DNA from: an uncultured Parolsenella sp.
GTDB lineage: Bacteria > Actinomycetota > Coriobacteriia > Coriobacteriales > Atopobiaceae
DNA length: 64,000 bases
Assembly (NCBI RefSeq): GCF_934660935.1
Contig: NZ_CAKUIH010000006.1
Span: 1-64,000, forward strand
Direction: 5' to 3'
In this document: positions 51,743-60,752 of the stretch, piece after piece
Layout: every line of letters begins with the position of its first letter
Numbering within the stretch: position 1 is the first letter of the stretch
Notes under the pieces: generated by a model
Databases searched by the model: none
What the model was told of the DNA's origin: nothing
What the model saw: the letters and a program-made list of their open reading frames with translations, nothing else
Translations under genes and position numbers: made by a program

Positions 51743-52213
51743 CTACTTGGGCCAGAAAATGATGAGCAGGATCGCAACGATGGCCACCACGGCGATGCCG
51801 ATGATCACGATGTGGCGCTTCTGCTCCTTTTCATGCGAGCCGAAGATCTCGCGGTTGCCTTTTGGGACGGAGAGATACTGGCCGTATTTGAGCTCCTGGC
51901 GCACCTTCTCCTGCTGGGAGCGGGAGTGGCGATAGGCGCCCCTTGAGGGCGCGACGCGATTCTTGAGCGTGTAGCTCGAGTCGAAGGAGTAGTTGTTCTC
52001 GTAGGCCTCGTCCGCCTGGAGGTCATTCACAGGCGGCTGGCGGCGATGAGGCTTGGGTTGACGCACGTACGCGGGACGCCCCTCGCCATCTCGCTCAAAA
52101 GACTCCTGCGAATATGCGGGACGCTCCTCTTGGCCCTCCCCAGAGGGTTCCTGTGCCCCGGCGCCCATAGCGTCGATTTCATCCGTGGAATTGCGGTCTT
52201 GATCGTTCGTCAT
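51743..52213 (-). CDS. Hypothetical tail-anchored membrane protein
   Basis: A 156-residue protein. The first 130 residues are hydrophilic, Gln/Glu/Arg-rich and probably disordered. A single C-terminal helix HIVIIGIAVVAIVAILLIIF ends in WPK, so it is tail-anchored with the bulk in the cytosol. I recognise no family. ATG 52213 follows AAAAGGGGACTGGA. It is divergent from hsp20 across a region with heat-shock elements, so its expression may be linked to stress. Confidence 0.75.
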   Translation of the reverse strand: MTNDQDRNSTDEIDAMGAGAQEPSGEGQEERPAYSQESFERDGEGRPAYVRQPKPHRRQPPVNDLQADEAYENNYSFDSSYTLKNRVAPSRGAYRHSRSQQEKVRQELKYGQYLSVPKGNREIFGSHEKEQKRHIVIIGIAVVAIVAILLIIFWPK

Positions 52214-52574
52214 TCCAGTCCCCTTTTGGAGCATGTCTCAGTCCCTGTGAGTGTACCCCCTCAGGGCTGGTATGGCTCAATTTCTCATGACCTTTACCCA
52301 TGCCGGGATAGTGCCGTTCGTACGTCTCGACGCGAATGTGCCGCGTGGGCGTGGCGTTGGAGCGGGGAGGGGAGGGCGGCGGAGCGACGGAAGCTTGCAC
52401 GGGCTCTTGTTCTCTTATGAGACCTTATATAGACAGACTTAGATTTTATTAGCAAAAAAGACTAAGAAATCTTGTATTGACGTGTTTAGAAACAATCGTC
52501 GCGGGAACATATACCAGCGACACAAGGGGCACAGGCAATGCGAGGTGCCCACAACCACAAAAGGAGTGGTAACC
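52214..52574. other. Divergent region between tail-anchored protein and hsp20
   Basis: A 361-base gap with no gene. The hsp20-proximal half is AT-rich and contains the AGATTT/AAATCT elements described separately. The other half shows nothing distinct. Confidence 0.6.
52420..52492 (+). promoter_or_regulatory. Candidate HspR operators upstream of hsp20
   Basis: ACTTAGATTT (AGATTT at 52441) and AAGAAATCT (AAATCT at 52467) are the same half-sites as at dnaK and clpB but in opposite order. Each has a weaker partner 15 bases away: AGACCT at 52420 and AGAAAC at 52488. Two overlapping operators can therefore be drawn. TTGACG at 52477 is a possible -35. Confidence 0.55.
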
Positions 52575-52997
52575 ATGGCAAGCATGATTCCGTATGATCG
52601 TTACAACCGTCTCGCGCGTGTGGCTTTCCCGTTCGACGACGTCTTCGATAGCTTCCTCGCTCCGGCCACTGCGGCGGTAGACTTCAAGATGGATGTCGAG
52701 GATGCTGGCGATGCCTATGTGGTCAGCGCTCACGTTCCTGGCGTCACGCGCGATCAGATCGATGTCGAGCTCAACGAGGGCCGTCTTTCCATCACGGTTG
52801 ATAAGAAGGACTCTGACGAGCAGAAGGCAAAGAACTACCTGCAGCGCGAGACCGGCGAGTACACCTGCACGCGCGGCGTCTTCCTGAAGGATGCTGCTAC
52901 GAGTGGCCTGTCCGCCAAGCTCGCCGATGGCGTCCTGACCGTCAACGTCCCGAAGCAGGACGAGAAGGCCAACGTCACCAAGGTCTCTATCGACTAG
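52575..52997 (+). CDS. hsp20: Small heat-shock protein (Hsp20/alpha-crystallin)
   Basis: A 140-residue ATP-independent holdase. The alpha-crystallin domain covers about residues 35-130. VSAHVPGVTRDQIDVELNEGRLSI is the first beta region, and ADGVLTVNVPK matches the A-x-x-x-G-V-L family motif. RBS AAGGAGTGGTAACC. Preceded by AGATTT/AAATCT elements shared with dnaK and clpB and followed by a clear terminator. Confidence 0.95.
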   Translation: MASMIPYDRYNRLARVAFPFDDVFDSFLAPATAAVDFKMDVEDAGDAYVVSAHVPGVTRDQIDVELNEGRLSITVDKKDSDEQKAKNYLQRETGEYTCTRGVFLKDAATSGLSAKLADGVLTVNVPKQDEKANVTKVSID

Positions 52998-53048
52998 ATG
53001 GGTTCAGCCACGCTAGATTCGCGGCGTAGCGAGTGCGATTTTTTGAGG

Positions 53049-53082
53049 AGGGGCTGTCGCTTAGGCGGCAGCCCCTCTTTTT
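53049..53082 (+). terminator. Rho-independent terminator after hsp20
   Basis: GGGGCTGTCGC and GCGGCAGCCCC arms with a short loop, followed by TCTTTTT. Confidence 0.93.
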
Positions 53083-53203
53083 ATGACTAATCTGGAATGG
53101 ATAACACGAGGTAGAGCGTTTGCGTAAGCAAACATTAGTTCGATTTAGTGTCAGATAGGGGCTGTATCCTCTGTCTATCAGAGGCCAAGAGATGGGAGAT
53201 GGT

Positions 53204-53623
53204 ATGCGCGACATCACGATCACGTCTGATGGATGCACGGTTCTGGCAAGGCGTTGCTCTTCTCGGGAGACGGTCCAGGTGGGCCTTGTCGAGAAGCCAG
53301 AAGGCGTGCTTGTCGTTTGCCGTACGGAGGGCGATACCACGCTTGATGTCTATGATGCGCCGTGGCATATTGGCTGCGCGTGTGTGACGGCCCAGAATCT
53401 GCCTGCGCTCATTGAGGTGCTGGCCGGCCCCCTCCCCAGCGTTGAGAGGACTCTGCCCGCACTGCTCACGGCGCTCTTCGCGGATGATGAGGTGCAGTTT
53501 TCGGATCTCCTCGACATCCTTGATGCGGCGAAGGTGCCCTATGCCTATCGAGCGTTTGGCCCGGATGCAACGGCGGTTCGCCTCGAGGGAGACGAGGCAC
53601 TGATGGGAGCCTTGTTCGAATAG
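53204..53623 (+). CDS. Hypothetical protein
   Basis: A 139-residue soluble protein, no family recognised. The N-terminal half is beta-rich (DITITSDGCTVLARR, then GVLVVCRTEGDTTLDVY). The C-terminal half has helices (LPALIEVLAGPL, DLLDILDAAKVPYAY). The start at ATG 53204 has GGGAGATGGT upstream; ATG 53192 is possible. Monocistronic between hsp20 and tRNA-Arg. Confidence 0.75.
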   Translation: MRDITITSDGCTVLARRCSSRETVQVGLVEKPEGVLVVCRTEGDTTLDVYDAPWHIGCACVTAQNLPALIEVLAGPLPSVERTLPALLTALFADDEVQFSDLLDILDAAKVPYAYRAFGPDATAVRLEGDEALMGALFE

Positions 53624-53800
53624 CCACTTGCGATGGGCTGTCTGCTGGGCCCGTGCGTGGGCGTGATTGACGCTCCGGCCGAGCCCCCTGGCGCTTTCCT
53701 AGGCCAGGGGAGGCTTGGCTCTATTTGGAGCGAGGCACCTCGGCTCTATTCGTCTCGGCTCTATTCAAGCTGGAAGATGGCTTTGCCGCGATACAAAAAA

Positions 53801-53838
53801 GCAGGTGGCCGTCCGAAGACAACCACCTGCGTCTTTTT
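53801..53838 (-). terminator. Terminator of tRNA-Arg (bidirectional)
   Basis: GCAGGTGG and CCACCTGC arms. T-runs lie on both sides (TTTTT on plus, TTTTTT on minus), placed just after the tRNA 3' end on the minus strand. Confidence 0.85.
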
Positions 53839-53840
53839 AA

Positions 53841-53917
53841 TGGTGCGGCATATAGGATTCGAACCTATGACCTTTTGATTCGTAGTCAAACGCTCTATCC
53901 AGCTGAGCTAATGCCGC
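53841..53917 (-). tRNA. tRNA-Arg (anticodon ACG)
   Basis: On the minus strand GCGGCATTAGCTCAGCTGG starts the molecule. The anticodon loop CTACGAA gives ACG. The T arm is AGGTTCGAATCCT, the acceptor GCGGCAT/ATGCCGC is perfect, and discriminator A and CCA are encoded. Its A34 is the substrate of TadA (29611-30108). Confidence 0.97.
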
Positions 53918-54186
53918 AGCGCAGTTAGATATACTCGCATTCGACCTACCCTTCGTCAAGTACTTTTTCGAAATTCAGTAAAAAATTTTTGAGCAACGTC
54001 CTTGAGCAGGGGTTTTCCAATCAGACACCAATGGCTGATCTTGGGGGAGAATAGAAGGCGCGTGTCTTTGCACCCGTAGGGGATCTTCTTTGTTGGGAAT
54101 CTCGTATGGCGAGCATGACACGCGGGCATTTGGGTATGCATGCAATCGGATCAACAGTCCGTTCAATACGTTGGAAGGAAGACTCC

Positions 54187-54705
54187 ATGGCTATCAACGA
54201 GAACGTCGCCAAGGTGCTTGAGGACCAGATCAACAAGGAGCTCTACAGCGCCTATCTCTATCTCACCTTTGCTGACTACTACGAGGACCGCGGCCTCAAG
54301 GGCTTTGCCAACTGGTACATGATTCAGGTCCAGGAGGAGACGGACCACGCTAAGGCTCTCCGTCGCTATCTGCTCGACAATGACTACAAGCCCACGATGG
54401 AGGCCATCGACAAGCCCGACAAGACCTTCTCCAACGACCTCGAGCCGCTCGAGGCCGGCCTCGAGCACGAGGAGTACGTCACGAGCCTCATCCACCACTG
54501 CTACGAGGTCGCCCAGGAGGCCCACGACATTCGCGCCATGCAGATGCTCGACTGGTTCGTGAAGGAGCAGGGCGAGGAAGAGGCCAACGCGCGCGACATG
54601 ATCAGCAACATGAAGCTCTTCGGCACTGACCCCAAGGGCCTGTACGATCTTGATCGCGAGTACGCCACGCGCACTTATATCGCGCAGACCACGCTGCCGA
54701 TGTAG
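54187..54705 (+). CDS. ftnA: Ferritin
   Basis: A 172-residue non-haem ferritin that oxidises and stores iron. Four-helix bundle; ferroxidase ligands lie in the helices containing INKELYSAYLYL (first Glu) and QEETDHA (Glu and His), with Glu in the later KEQGEEEAN. ATG 54187 follows GGAAGGAAG; upstream in-frame ATGs lack such a site. Likely monocistronic. Confidence 0.95.
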   Translation: MAINENVAKVLEDQINKELYSAYLYLTFADYYEDRGLKGFANWYMIQVQEETDHAKALRRYLLDNDYKPTMEAIDKPDKTFSNDLEPLEAGLEHEEYVTSLIHHCYEVAQEAHDIRAMQMLDWFVKEQGEEEANARDMISNMKLFGTDPKGLYDLDREYATRTYIAQTTLPM

Positions 54706-54768
54706 TCTCCACCGCCAATACCTCGTGTCGCTCGAGACGCCGTGCCACGGCGCTCGTCCCGCATGTGC

Positions 54769-54774
54769 CATACT
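54769..54774 (+). promoter_or_regulatory. Extended -10 box of probable leaderless gluQ message
   Basis: TGCCATACT (TGn-CATACT), seven bases before ATG 54782, with no Shine-Dalgarno between. Confidence 0.55.
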
Positions 54775-54781
54775 GGGCGAC

Positions 54782-55804
54782 ATGAATATCGCTCCTGACA
54801 CCAACATCGCACGCCCGACGGCGCCCAAGCGCGTCGTCGGGCGTTTTGCGCCCACGCCGTCCGGGCGCATGCACCTGGGAAACGTTGCATCGTGTCTCTT
54901 GGCGTGGCTGTCGGCTCGCTCTGCGGGCGGACGTATGATCCTCCGCATCGAGGACCTCGACCCTCGCGCCCAGAGTCGCGAGGCAGCCCGGCTTATCATG
55001 GATGACCTGAACTGGCTTGGCCTTGACTGGGACGAGGGCCCCTTCTGGCAGAGCGAGCGCGCCGAGGTCTACGCCGCCGCGATTGACCGCCTCGGCGGCA
55101 GCGGCATAGAGGCCGGTTCGAAGGGCCTGCGGCTCACGTATCCGTGCTTCTGCACGCGGAGCGAGCTCCACGCCGCGACGGCGCCCCACGCGAGCGACGG
55201 CACCTATGTCTATGCCGGTACGTGTCGTGGTCTTTCTGCCGATGAAGTTGCGGCGCGAGCTGTCGCACGTCCCCCGGCGACGCGCCTGCGGGTGCCCGAC
55301 GCCGCCGATCCCGCGGGCACCATCGACTTCTGTGACCTCGCCTATGGGGCGCAACGCGAGGTGCTGGCACACGAGTGCGGGGACTTTCTCGTGCGGAGAA
55401 GCGACGGCGTGGTCGCCTATCAGCTTGCCGTGGTTGTCGATGACGCGGAGATGGGCGTCACGCAGGTGGTCCGCGGGCGTGACCTGTTGGGTTCCGCGCC
55501 TCGTCAGATGTATCTCCAGAGCCTGTTGGGCTACGGCAATCCGGAGTATGGCCACGTGCCGCTGCTTGTGGCGCCGGACGGTCGCCGTCTCTCCAAGCGC
55601 GAGCGAGACCTCGATCTGGGCGCTCTCCGCGAGCGTTTTGAGACCCCCGGTCCTCTGATTGGCGCCATCGCGAGCCGTCTGGGCCTTGCCGAGGCGGGGG
55701 AGAGCCTGACTGCGGATGCCCTCGTGCCCCGTTTTTCGTGGGGGACGGTCGCCAGTCATCGCGAGGATATCGTGGTGGACGAAGACTTCTTGTCTTTCGT
55801 GTGA
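54782..55804 (+). CDS. gluQ: Glutamyl-Q tRNA(Asp) synthetase
   Basis: A 340-residue truncated GluRS-like enzyme that glutamylates queuosine in tRNA(Asp). The HIGH-like motif is APTPSGRMHLGN and the KMSKS-like motif is RRLSKRERD. RIEDLDPRAQ is typical. The cysteines of the zinc site are CFC near residue 120 and a later Cys. It lacks the anticodon-binding domain of GluRS. The start has no ribosome site but a -10 box seven bases before it. Confidence 0.93.
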   Translation: MNIAPDTNIARPTAPKRVVGRFAPTPSGRMHLGNVASCLLAWLSARSAGGRMILRIEDLDPRAQSREAARLIMDDLNWLGLDWDEGPFWQSERAEVYAAAIDRLGGSGIEAGSKGLRLTYPCFCTRSELHAATAPHASDGTYVYAGTCRGLSADEVAARAVARPPATRLRVPDAADPAGTIDFCDLAYGAQREVLAHECGDFLVRRSDGVVAYQLAVVVDDAEMGVTQVVRGRDLLGSAPRQMYLQSLLGYGNPEYGHVPLLVAPDGRRLSKRERDLDLGALRERFETPGPLIGAIASRLGLAEAGESLTADALVPRFSWGTVASHREDIVVDEDFLSFV

Positions 55805-55857
55805 GGAAACCCTTGCAGTTTTGCCGGTGTGAGGTATGATTCTCTAGCACCTTTTAC

Positions 55858-55948
55858 GGAGAGCTGACCGAGAGGCCGAAGGTGCTCGCCTGCTAAGCGA
55901 GTATACCCCCCAAGGGTATCTGGGGTTCGAATCCCCAGCTCTCCGCCA
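55858..55948 (+). tRNA. tRNA-Ser (anticodon GCT)
   Basis: GGAGAGC pairs with GCTCTCC; discriminator G and encoded CCA (55946-55948). The anticodon loop CTGCTAA gives GCT. A long variable arm (TATACCCCCC...GGGTAT) fits serine. T arm GGGGTTCGAATCCCC. Confidence 0.97.
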
Positions 55949-55956
55949 GAACGCGC

Positions 55957-55994
55957 AGCCCCGCAGGGATTCGTCTCCGCGGGGCTTTTCTTTT
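55957..55994 (+). terminator. Terminator of tRNA-Ser(GCT)
   Basis: AGCCCCGC and GCGGGGCT arms, then TTTCTTTT. Confidence 0.92.
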
Positions 55995-56078
55995 GCGCCG
56001 CCGTGTTCCCGCCCGCAGGCTGACGTCGCCCTCCATCGGGTACCATGTGGCCAACACTGGCCCGTTCAAGGGAGCCAC

Positions 56079-58031
56079 ATGGCTATGTCTTGCAAGAGGT
56101 GGCGCGGGGTAGCCGGGACGCTTGTCCCCGTCATCGCGCTTCTCGCGCTTGCCCTCGTCCTCGCGCCCACGCCGGCGCAGGCGCGCGAGTATTCGATTGA
56201 CGAGGTTGTTGGGGACCTAACCGTCAACACGGACGGGTCGATTACGGTCGCCGAGGAGCGAACCTTCGACTTCGACGGGTCTTTCCATGGCGTCTACTGG
56301 AACCTCTCGAAGCGCGGGCCCGTTGCCACCACCAACAACTCTGGTGACGTGAGCATCACCAACATCGCAGTGGAGGACCTGTCCTCTCCCGAGCTGGGTA
56401 GCTTCACCGAGTCTGATTCGGGGGCTGATGGTACCTATCAGCTCACGGATAGCGGCAGCGCGCTCAAGGTGAAGATCTTCTCCTCGCACGAGGACGAATC
56501 TGCCACGGTGCGCATCACCTACACCGTCACCAACGTGGTCAACGCCTGGGCCGATACGGGCGAGCTCTACTGGAAGCTCGTCTCGAACGGCTGGGACGTG
56601 CCCTCTGACAGCGTCACCTATCGCGTCCACCTCCCCGTCCCCGCTGGTGAGACGGTGCGCTCCGAGGATAACGTTCGCGCCTGGGGCCATGGCCCGCTTG
56701 ACGCGTCCCTCGCCTTCGACGGCACCGAGATCGTCTACACCATCCCCGGCGTGGGAACGAGCGAGTACGCCGAGGCCCGCGTGACCTTCCCGGTCGAGTG
56801 GCTCACGGGCATGGTGCCCAGCTCTATCGAGCACATGTCTTCGATCCTGCGCGACGAGCAGCGCTGGGCGGACGAGGCGAATGAGCGTCGCGAGCGCGCC
56901 CGCCTCGAGATTGCGATCTTCGGGACCGTGGGTGGCATCTCGATCGCGGCGACGGGAGGTCTGACGCTCTTCCTGACGAGGCGTTATAAGCGCATGCGCA
57001 GGAAAGCCTTCCCAGACGAGTATTTCCGCGACGTCCCCTCTGCAGACCATCCCGCCGTGCTCGGCGCGCTGCTGAAGGGCGGCAAGGTTCCGAACGAGTG
57101 CTTCACCGCCACGCTCATGAAGCTCACGGACGATGGCATCATCGGCCTTGACCTCATCTGCGATAGCAAGGGTAGGGCGAAGGACTACCAGATCACCCGC
57201 AGCACGCGCGTCGCGACCGACCCTATCGATGACGCCGCGATGCATCTCATGTTTGACGTCGTGGCGCCCCGCGGCAAGGACCGCAAGATGAGCACGGCTC
57301 CCGCTGCCGGCTATTCCACGCTGCGCTTCTCGGATTTCAAGCGCGCCGCCAAGAAGGCGCCCGCCACCTATGGCGAGGCCCTGAGCGACTGGGAGCACGA
57401 GGTCAAGGCGGCTGCGGAGAAGCGAGGCTTCTTCAATGGCGAAGAGGTGACCGGCCGTGTTCCCCTCGCCATCTTCTCCGTGCTATTTGGCCTGGTGGGC
57501 ATGGTCTGCGGCGTTGCGCTCTTGGCTGATGACGCCATCTTGGCGGGCATTGCCGTGCTTGTGCTCTCTATCGTGGCGATGACGGTCGGCATCATCATGT
57601 GCGCCAGGCTCGCGCCGATGTCTCGCGAGGGTATGGAGCTTGCGGGCAAGCTTGAGGCCCTCCAACGCTGGCTCAAGGACTTCACGCTGCTCAACGAGGC
57701 GGTGCCTCGCGACGTCGCCCTGTGGGATCGCCTGCTCGTCATGGCCGTCGTCCTCGGCGTTGCGGATCGCGTGATCGAGCAGCTCAAGGTCGCGGCACCC
57801 GAGGTCCTCGCGAGCCCGTACTTCTACAGCTACTGTTGGCTCCACGACTATGGCTATGCCGGCCTCGACAGGCCCTCCAGCTGCCTCACCACGGACTTCG
57901 GCAGCGCCCACAACGTAAGCACCGCCGCCCTCGCCGCGTCTTCCTCGAGCTCCGGCGGCGGTGGCGGCGGTGGATTCTCCGGCGGTGGTGGCGGAGGTGG
58001 CGGCGGAGGCGGCGGTGGCGGCGCGTTCTAA
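56079..58031 (+). CDS. DUF2207-family membrane protein with Gly-rich C-terminus
   Basis: A 650-residue protein. The signal peptide ends near PAQA (about residue 35). The extracellular domain (to about 265) includes REYSIDEVVGDLTVNTDGSI and HGVYWNLSKRG, the DUF2207 signature. A helix at about 270-290 is followed by a cytosolic region, two helices at about 465-510, a further soluble part, then a tail of Ser and nearly pure Gly (from about residue 625) ending GAF. The Gly-rich end is usual in this family. RBS AAGGGAGCCAC. Function unknown; it may act with LemA-type proteins. Confidence 0.92.
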   Translation: MAMSCKRWRGVAGTLVPVIALLALALVLAPTPAQAREYSIDEVVGDLTVNTDGSITVAEERTFDFDGSFHGVYWNLSKRGPVATTNNSGDVSITNIAVEDLSSPELGSFTESDSGADGTYQLTDSGSALKVKIFSSHEDESATVRITYTVTNVVNAWADTGELYWKLVSNGWDVPSDSVTYRVHLPVPAGETVRSEDNVRAWGHGPLDASLAFDGTEIVYTIPGVGTSEYAEARVTFPVEWLTGMVPSSIEHMSSILRDEQRWADEANERRERARLEIAIFGTVGGISIAATGGLTLFLTRRYKRMRRKAFPDEYFRDVPSADHPAVLGALLKGGKVPNECFTATLMKLTDDGIIGLDLICDSKGRAKDYQITRSTRVATDPIDDAAMHLMFDVVAPRGKDRKMSTAPAAGYSTLRFSDFKRAAKKAPATYGEALSDWEHEVKAAAEKRGFFNGEEVTGRVPLAIFSVLFGLVGMVCGVALLADDAILAGIAVLVLSIVAMTVGIIMCARLAPMSREGMELAGKLEALQRWLKDFTLLNEAVPRDVALWDRLLVMAVVLGVADRVIEQLKVAAPEVLASPYFYSYCWLHDYGYAGLDRPSSCLTTDFGSAHNVSTAALAASSSSSGGGGGGGFSGGGGGGGGGGGGGGAF

Positions 58032-58063
58032 CGCGCCCGCGCGTCCTCGCGACCTTTGCTGAG

Positions 58064-58099
58064 CGACCGGCGTGCCTGGTGCATCAGGCACGCCGGTCG
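58064..58099 (+). terminator. Hairpin terminator after the DUF2207 gene
   Basis: The perfect 15-bp stem CGACCGGCGTGCCTG/CAGGCACGCCGGTCG has a GTGCAT loop, between convergent genes. Confidence 0.85.
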
Positions 58100-58185
58100 T
58101 GTTCGTACTCTCTGGCGCTCGCGACGTTACGCAGCCTGCAAGATTCCACATCCGGCACGCTGATCGCGCTTGCGTTTTCTGGCGC

Positions 58186-58896
58186 CTAGGCCCTGCCTCC
58201 GTAGACAAAGTAATGCTCCGGGGCGCCAGGCACCATGCCAGGGCGATCCGCGAGCCTCTCGAGGCCAAGGTGCTCGTAGAAGGACCAATCGCAGTCCGTG
58301 TCCGTGACGAGCCAGTAGCGCTCGGCGCCGTGGCGACGGAAGTGGTCGAGCGCCCGGTTGATGAGGCGCTTGCCAAGGCCGTGGCCGCGCGCCTCCGCGC
58401 TGACTACGAGCAGGAGGATGCGCGGAATAGAGCCGAGGTCCGCCTCGGCGCGCATCTCCTTCGTGGCGCGGATCTCATCGAGGTAGATGGGTTCGGTGGG
58501 CTCGACGTTGTCCGGGTGCTCCGCGCGCTCGCGTGCTGCCGTGAGGAGCTCCTCGGCGCGCTTGCGGGCCTCCGCGCCAACGTGTCCGAAATGCTCGGCG
58601 GTCTCTGCGCTCGTGTGGGTGCCATGCGTCACGATGACGCCAACCATCCTGCCCTTGAGCAGGGCCTTCACGCCCCATGTCATCTCCTGGAGATAGGCGG
58701 CGATCTCATCGGTCGCCATGAGGCGCGCCACGCGGTCACGCTCGGAGTCGTCGAGCCACGTGCCCTCCATGGCGGTGCTCGTCATGTCCCCCAACCCGTC
58801 GGGCGAATACCAGGCGTCCGCGGCAAGGCCTGCGATGTCGTCTAGGTCATCTCCGGTGAGTGGTTCGAACGTGATGCCGTCGCCAAACAAAGCCAT
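58186..58896 (-). CDS. GNAT-family N-acetyltransferase
   Basis: A 236-residue protein. Acetyl-CoA motif A is VSAEARGHGLGKRLINRAL (the Q/RxxGxG/A loop, preceded by the ILLLVV strand), and YEHLGLERL is motif B. The N-terminal half is longer than in minimal GNATs. Substrate unknown. GGAGGAATT precedes the ATG. Confidence 0.88.
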   Translation of the reverse strand: MALFGDGITFEPLTGDDLDDIAGLAADAWYSPDGLGDMTSTAMEGTWLDDSERDRVARLMATDEIAAYLQEMTWGVKALLKGRMVGVIVTHGTHTSAETAEHFGHVGAEARKRAEELLTAARERAEHPDNVEPTEPIYLDEIRATKEMRAEADLGSIPRILLLVVSAEARGHGLGKRLINRALDHFRRHGAERYWLVTDTDCDWSFYEHLGLERLADRPGMVPGAPEHYFVYGGRA

Positions 58897-59090
58897 AATT
58901 CCTCCGTTTCTGGTGCTATTCCAAAAGCCTACCCGTTTTTCGCGTTCTGGACGGGCGAGAAGGCGCCGTATGCGTCACAATGAAGCGTTGGGAGTTGAAA
59001 CCACGGGCATCCCCCAGCGACCGCCTTCGGGCGCCGCACGTGTTCGGCGGAGGCCGCTCCCGGACTGCTAGCAATCAACGAGGAGGTTTC

Positions 59091-60698
59091 ATGGCACAGG
59101 GTTCCATCAAGAGGGCGCTCGTCTCGGTCACTGACAAGACCGGTGTCGTCGAGTTCGTCAAGACGCTCGAGGATGAGTTCGGCGTCGAGGTGATTTCTAC
59201 CGGCGGCACGGCTCGCGTGCTCGCGGACGCCGGCGTCAACGTCGTCCCCATCGAGCAGTACACGGGATTCCCCGAGATGATGGATGGTCGCGTCAAGACC
59301 CTGCACCCCAAGGTGCACGGCGGCCTGCTTGCCCGCCGCGATGACGAGAAGCACATGGCCGAGGCCGCAGAGCATGGCATCGGCATGATTGACCTCGTCG
59401 TCGTCAACCTCTATGAGTTCGAGAAGACCGTCGCCAAGCCCGACGTCACCTTCGCGGACGCCATCGAGCACATCGACATCGGCGGTCCCTCCATGCTCCG
59501 CTCCGCCGCCAAGAACGCCGCCGCCGTGACCGTCGTCAGCGACCCGGCGGACTACGACGCCGTCCTCGCCGAGATGCGCGCCAATGACGGGGCCACCACG
59601 CTCGAGACCCGTCGCCGCCTGCAGCTGAAGGTCTACCAGACCACCGCCGCCTATGACACGGCCATCGCCGCCTGGCTGGGCGAGCAGGCCGCCAAGGCCT
59701 CCGCCGAGGGCGAGGCCACGAGCGCCTTCCCCGAGAAGTTCGTCCTCACCGCCACGAAGGAGCAGGACCTCCGCTACGGTGAGAACCCGCAGCAGGCTGC
59801 CGCCTTCTACGTGAGCCCGGATGCGCCGGAGCACTCGCTTGCCCGCGCCGAGCAGATCCAGGGCAAGCCGCTCTCCTACAACAACATCCTCGACGCCGAC
59901 GCCGCCTGGGCGGCCGTCCGCGAGTTCGACGAGCCCGCGGTGGTCATCCTCAAGCACCAGAATCCGTGTGGTTCCGCCACTGCCGCGGACGTCACCGAGG
60001 CGTATGATCGTGCCTTCGCCTGCGACCCCATCTCCGCCTATGGCGGCATCATTGCTGTCAACCGCGAGGTGCCCCTGTCGCTGTGTGAGCACTTCGCCGA
60101 CGTGAACAAGCAGTTCGTCGAGGTCATGATCGCCCCGAGCTACACGCCCGAGGCCCTCGAGCGCCTCTCGAAGCGCAAGAACATGCGCGTGCTTGCCACT
60201 GGTGGCGTCGACCGCACGATCGGCCACGAGGTCCGCACCGTCGACGGCGGCGTCCTCGTCCAGGACATCGACCACGTGAGCGAGGACCCCGCGACCTTCA
60301 CGGTGCCCACCAAGCGCAAGCCCACGGACGCCGAGATGGATGACCTGCTGTTCGCCTGGCGCGTCTGCAAGGCCGTGAAGTCCAACGCCATCCTCGTCGC
60401 CAAGGGTCGCGCCGGTATCGGTATGGGTCCCGGCCAGCCCAATCGCACGGACTCCGCTCGCATCGCCTGCGAGCGCGCCGAGGCCGCCTGCGAGCGCATG
60501 GGCGTCTCGACCGAGGGCATGGTCGCCGCGTCCGACGCCTTCCTGCCGTTCCGCGATGACGTCGACGTCCTCGCCGAACACGGCATCACCGCGATCATTC
60601 AGCCCGGCGGCTCCATCCGCGACGAGGAGTCCATCCAGGCCTGTGACGAGCACGGTATCGCCATGGTGTTCACCGGAACCAGGCACTTCCGTCACTAG
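59091..60698 (+). CDS. purH: Bifunctional AICAR transformylase / IMP cyclohydrolase
   Basis: A 535-residue enzyme of the last two purine steps. The N-terminal MGS-like cyclohydrolase domain (1-200) has VSVTDKTGV, ISTGGTARVL and KTLHPKVHGG. The transformylase domain has LRYGENPQQ, LKHQNPCG with the catalytic His region, and SDAFLPFRD near the end. RBS GAGGAGGTTTC. A hairpin follows 13 bases after the stop. No other pur genes are in the window. Confidence 0.97.
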   Translation: MAQGSIKRALVSVTDKTGVVEFVKTLEDEFGVEVISTGGTARVLADAGVNVVPIEQYTGFPEMMDGRVKTLHPKVHGGLLARRDDEKHMAEAAEHGIGMIDLVVVNLYEFEKTVAKPDVTFADAIEHIDIGGPSMLRSAAKNAAAVTVVSDPADYDAVLAEMRANDGATTLETRRRLQLKVYQTTAAYDTAIAAWLGEQAAKASAEGEATSAFPEKFVLTATKEQDLRYGENPQQAAAFYVSPDAPEHSLARAEQIQGKPLSYNNILDADAAWAAVREFDEPAVVILKHQNPCGSATAADVTEAYDRAFACDPISAYGGIIAVNREVPLSLCEHFADVNKQFVEVMIAPSYTPEALERLSKRKNMRVLATGGVDRTIGHEVRTVDGGVLVQDIDHVSEDPATFTVPTKRKPTDAEMDDLLFAWRVCKAVKSNAILVAKGRAGIGMGPGQPNRTDSARIACERAEAACERMGVSTEGMVAASDAFLPFRDDVDVLAEHGITAIIQPGGSIRDEESIQACDEHGIAMVFTGTRHFRH

Positions 60699-60711
60699 TA
60701 GCTGGTACAGT

Positions 60712-60733
60712 CCGGCGGGCTTCGGCCCGCCGG
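60712..60733 (+). terminator. Hairpin after purH
   Basis: CCGGCGGGC, TTCG loop, GCCCGCCGG. Followed by CGTTTGGTTT, so termination may be partial; the response-regulator gene starts 20 bases later. Confidence 0.75.
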
Positions 60734-60752
60734 CGTTTGGTTTGGGGGAGCG

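Larger units (their letters stand above)
53624..54186. other. Intergenic region with tRNA-Arg, no protein gene
   Basis: It contains three GGCTCTATT repeats (53717, 53742, 53757), the tRNA-Arg terminator and gene, and an AT-rich stretch (53930-54000) before ferritin. I see no coding region in 53624-53800 or 53918-54186. Confidence 0.65.

Noticed and set aside
53700..53770. GGCTCTATT repeats as a CRISPR or regulatory array
   Set aside because: Three nine-base matches with unequal spacing (25 and 15) and no spacer/repeat structure; noted only as a minor repeat.
58897..59090. Possible ZTP (pfl) riboswitch upstream of purH
   Set aside because: purH is a common target and the leader has CCACGGG and several G/C stems, but I cannot place the conserved core and its GCCTGGGC-like end, so it does not pass.
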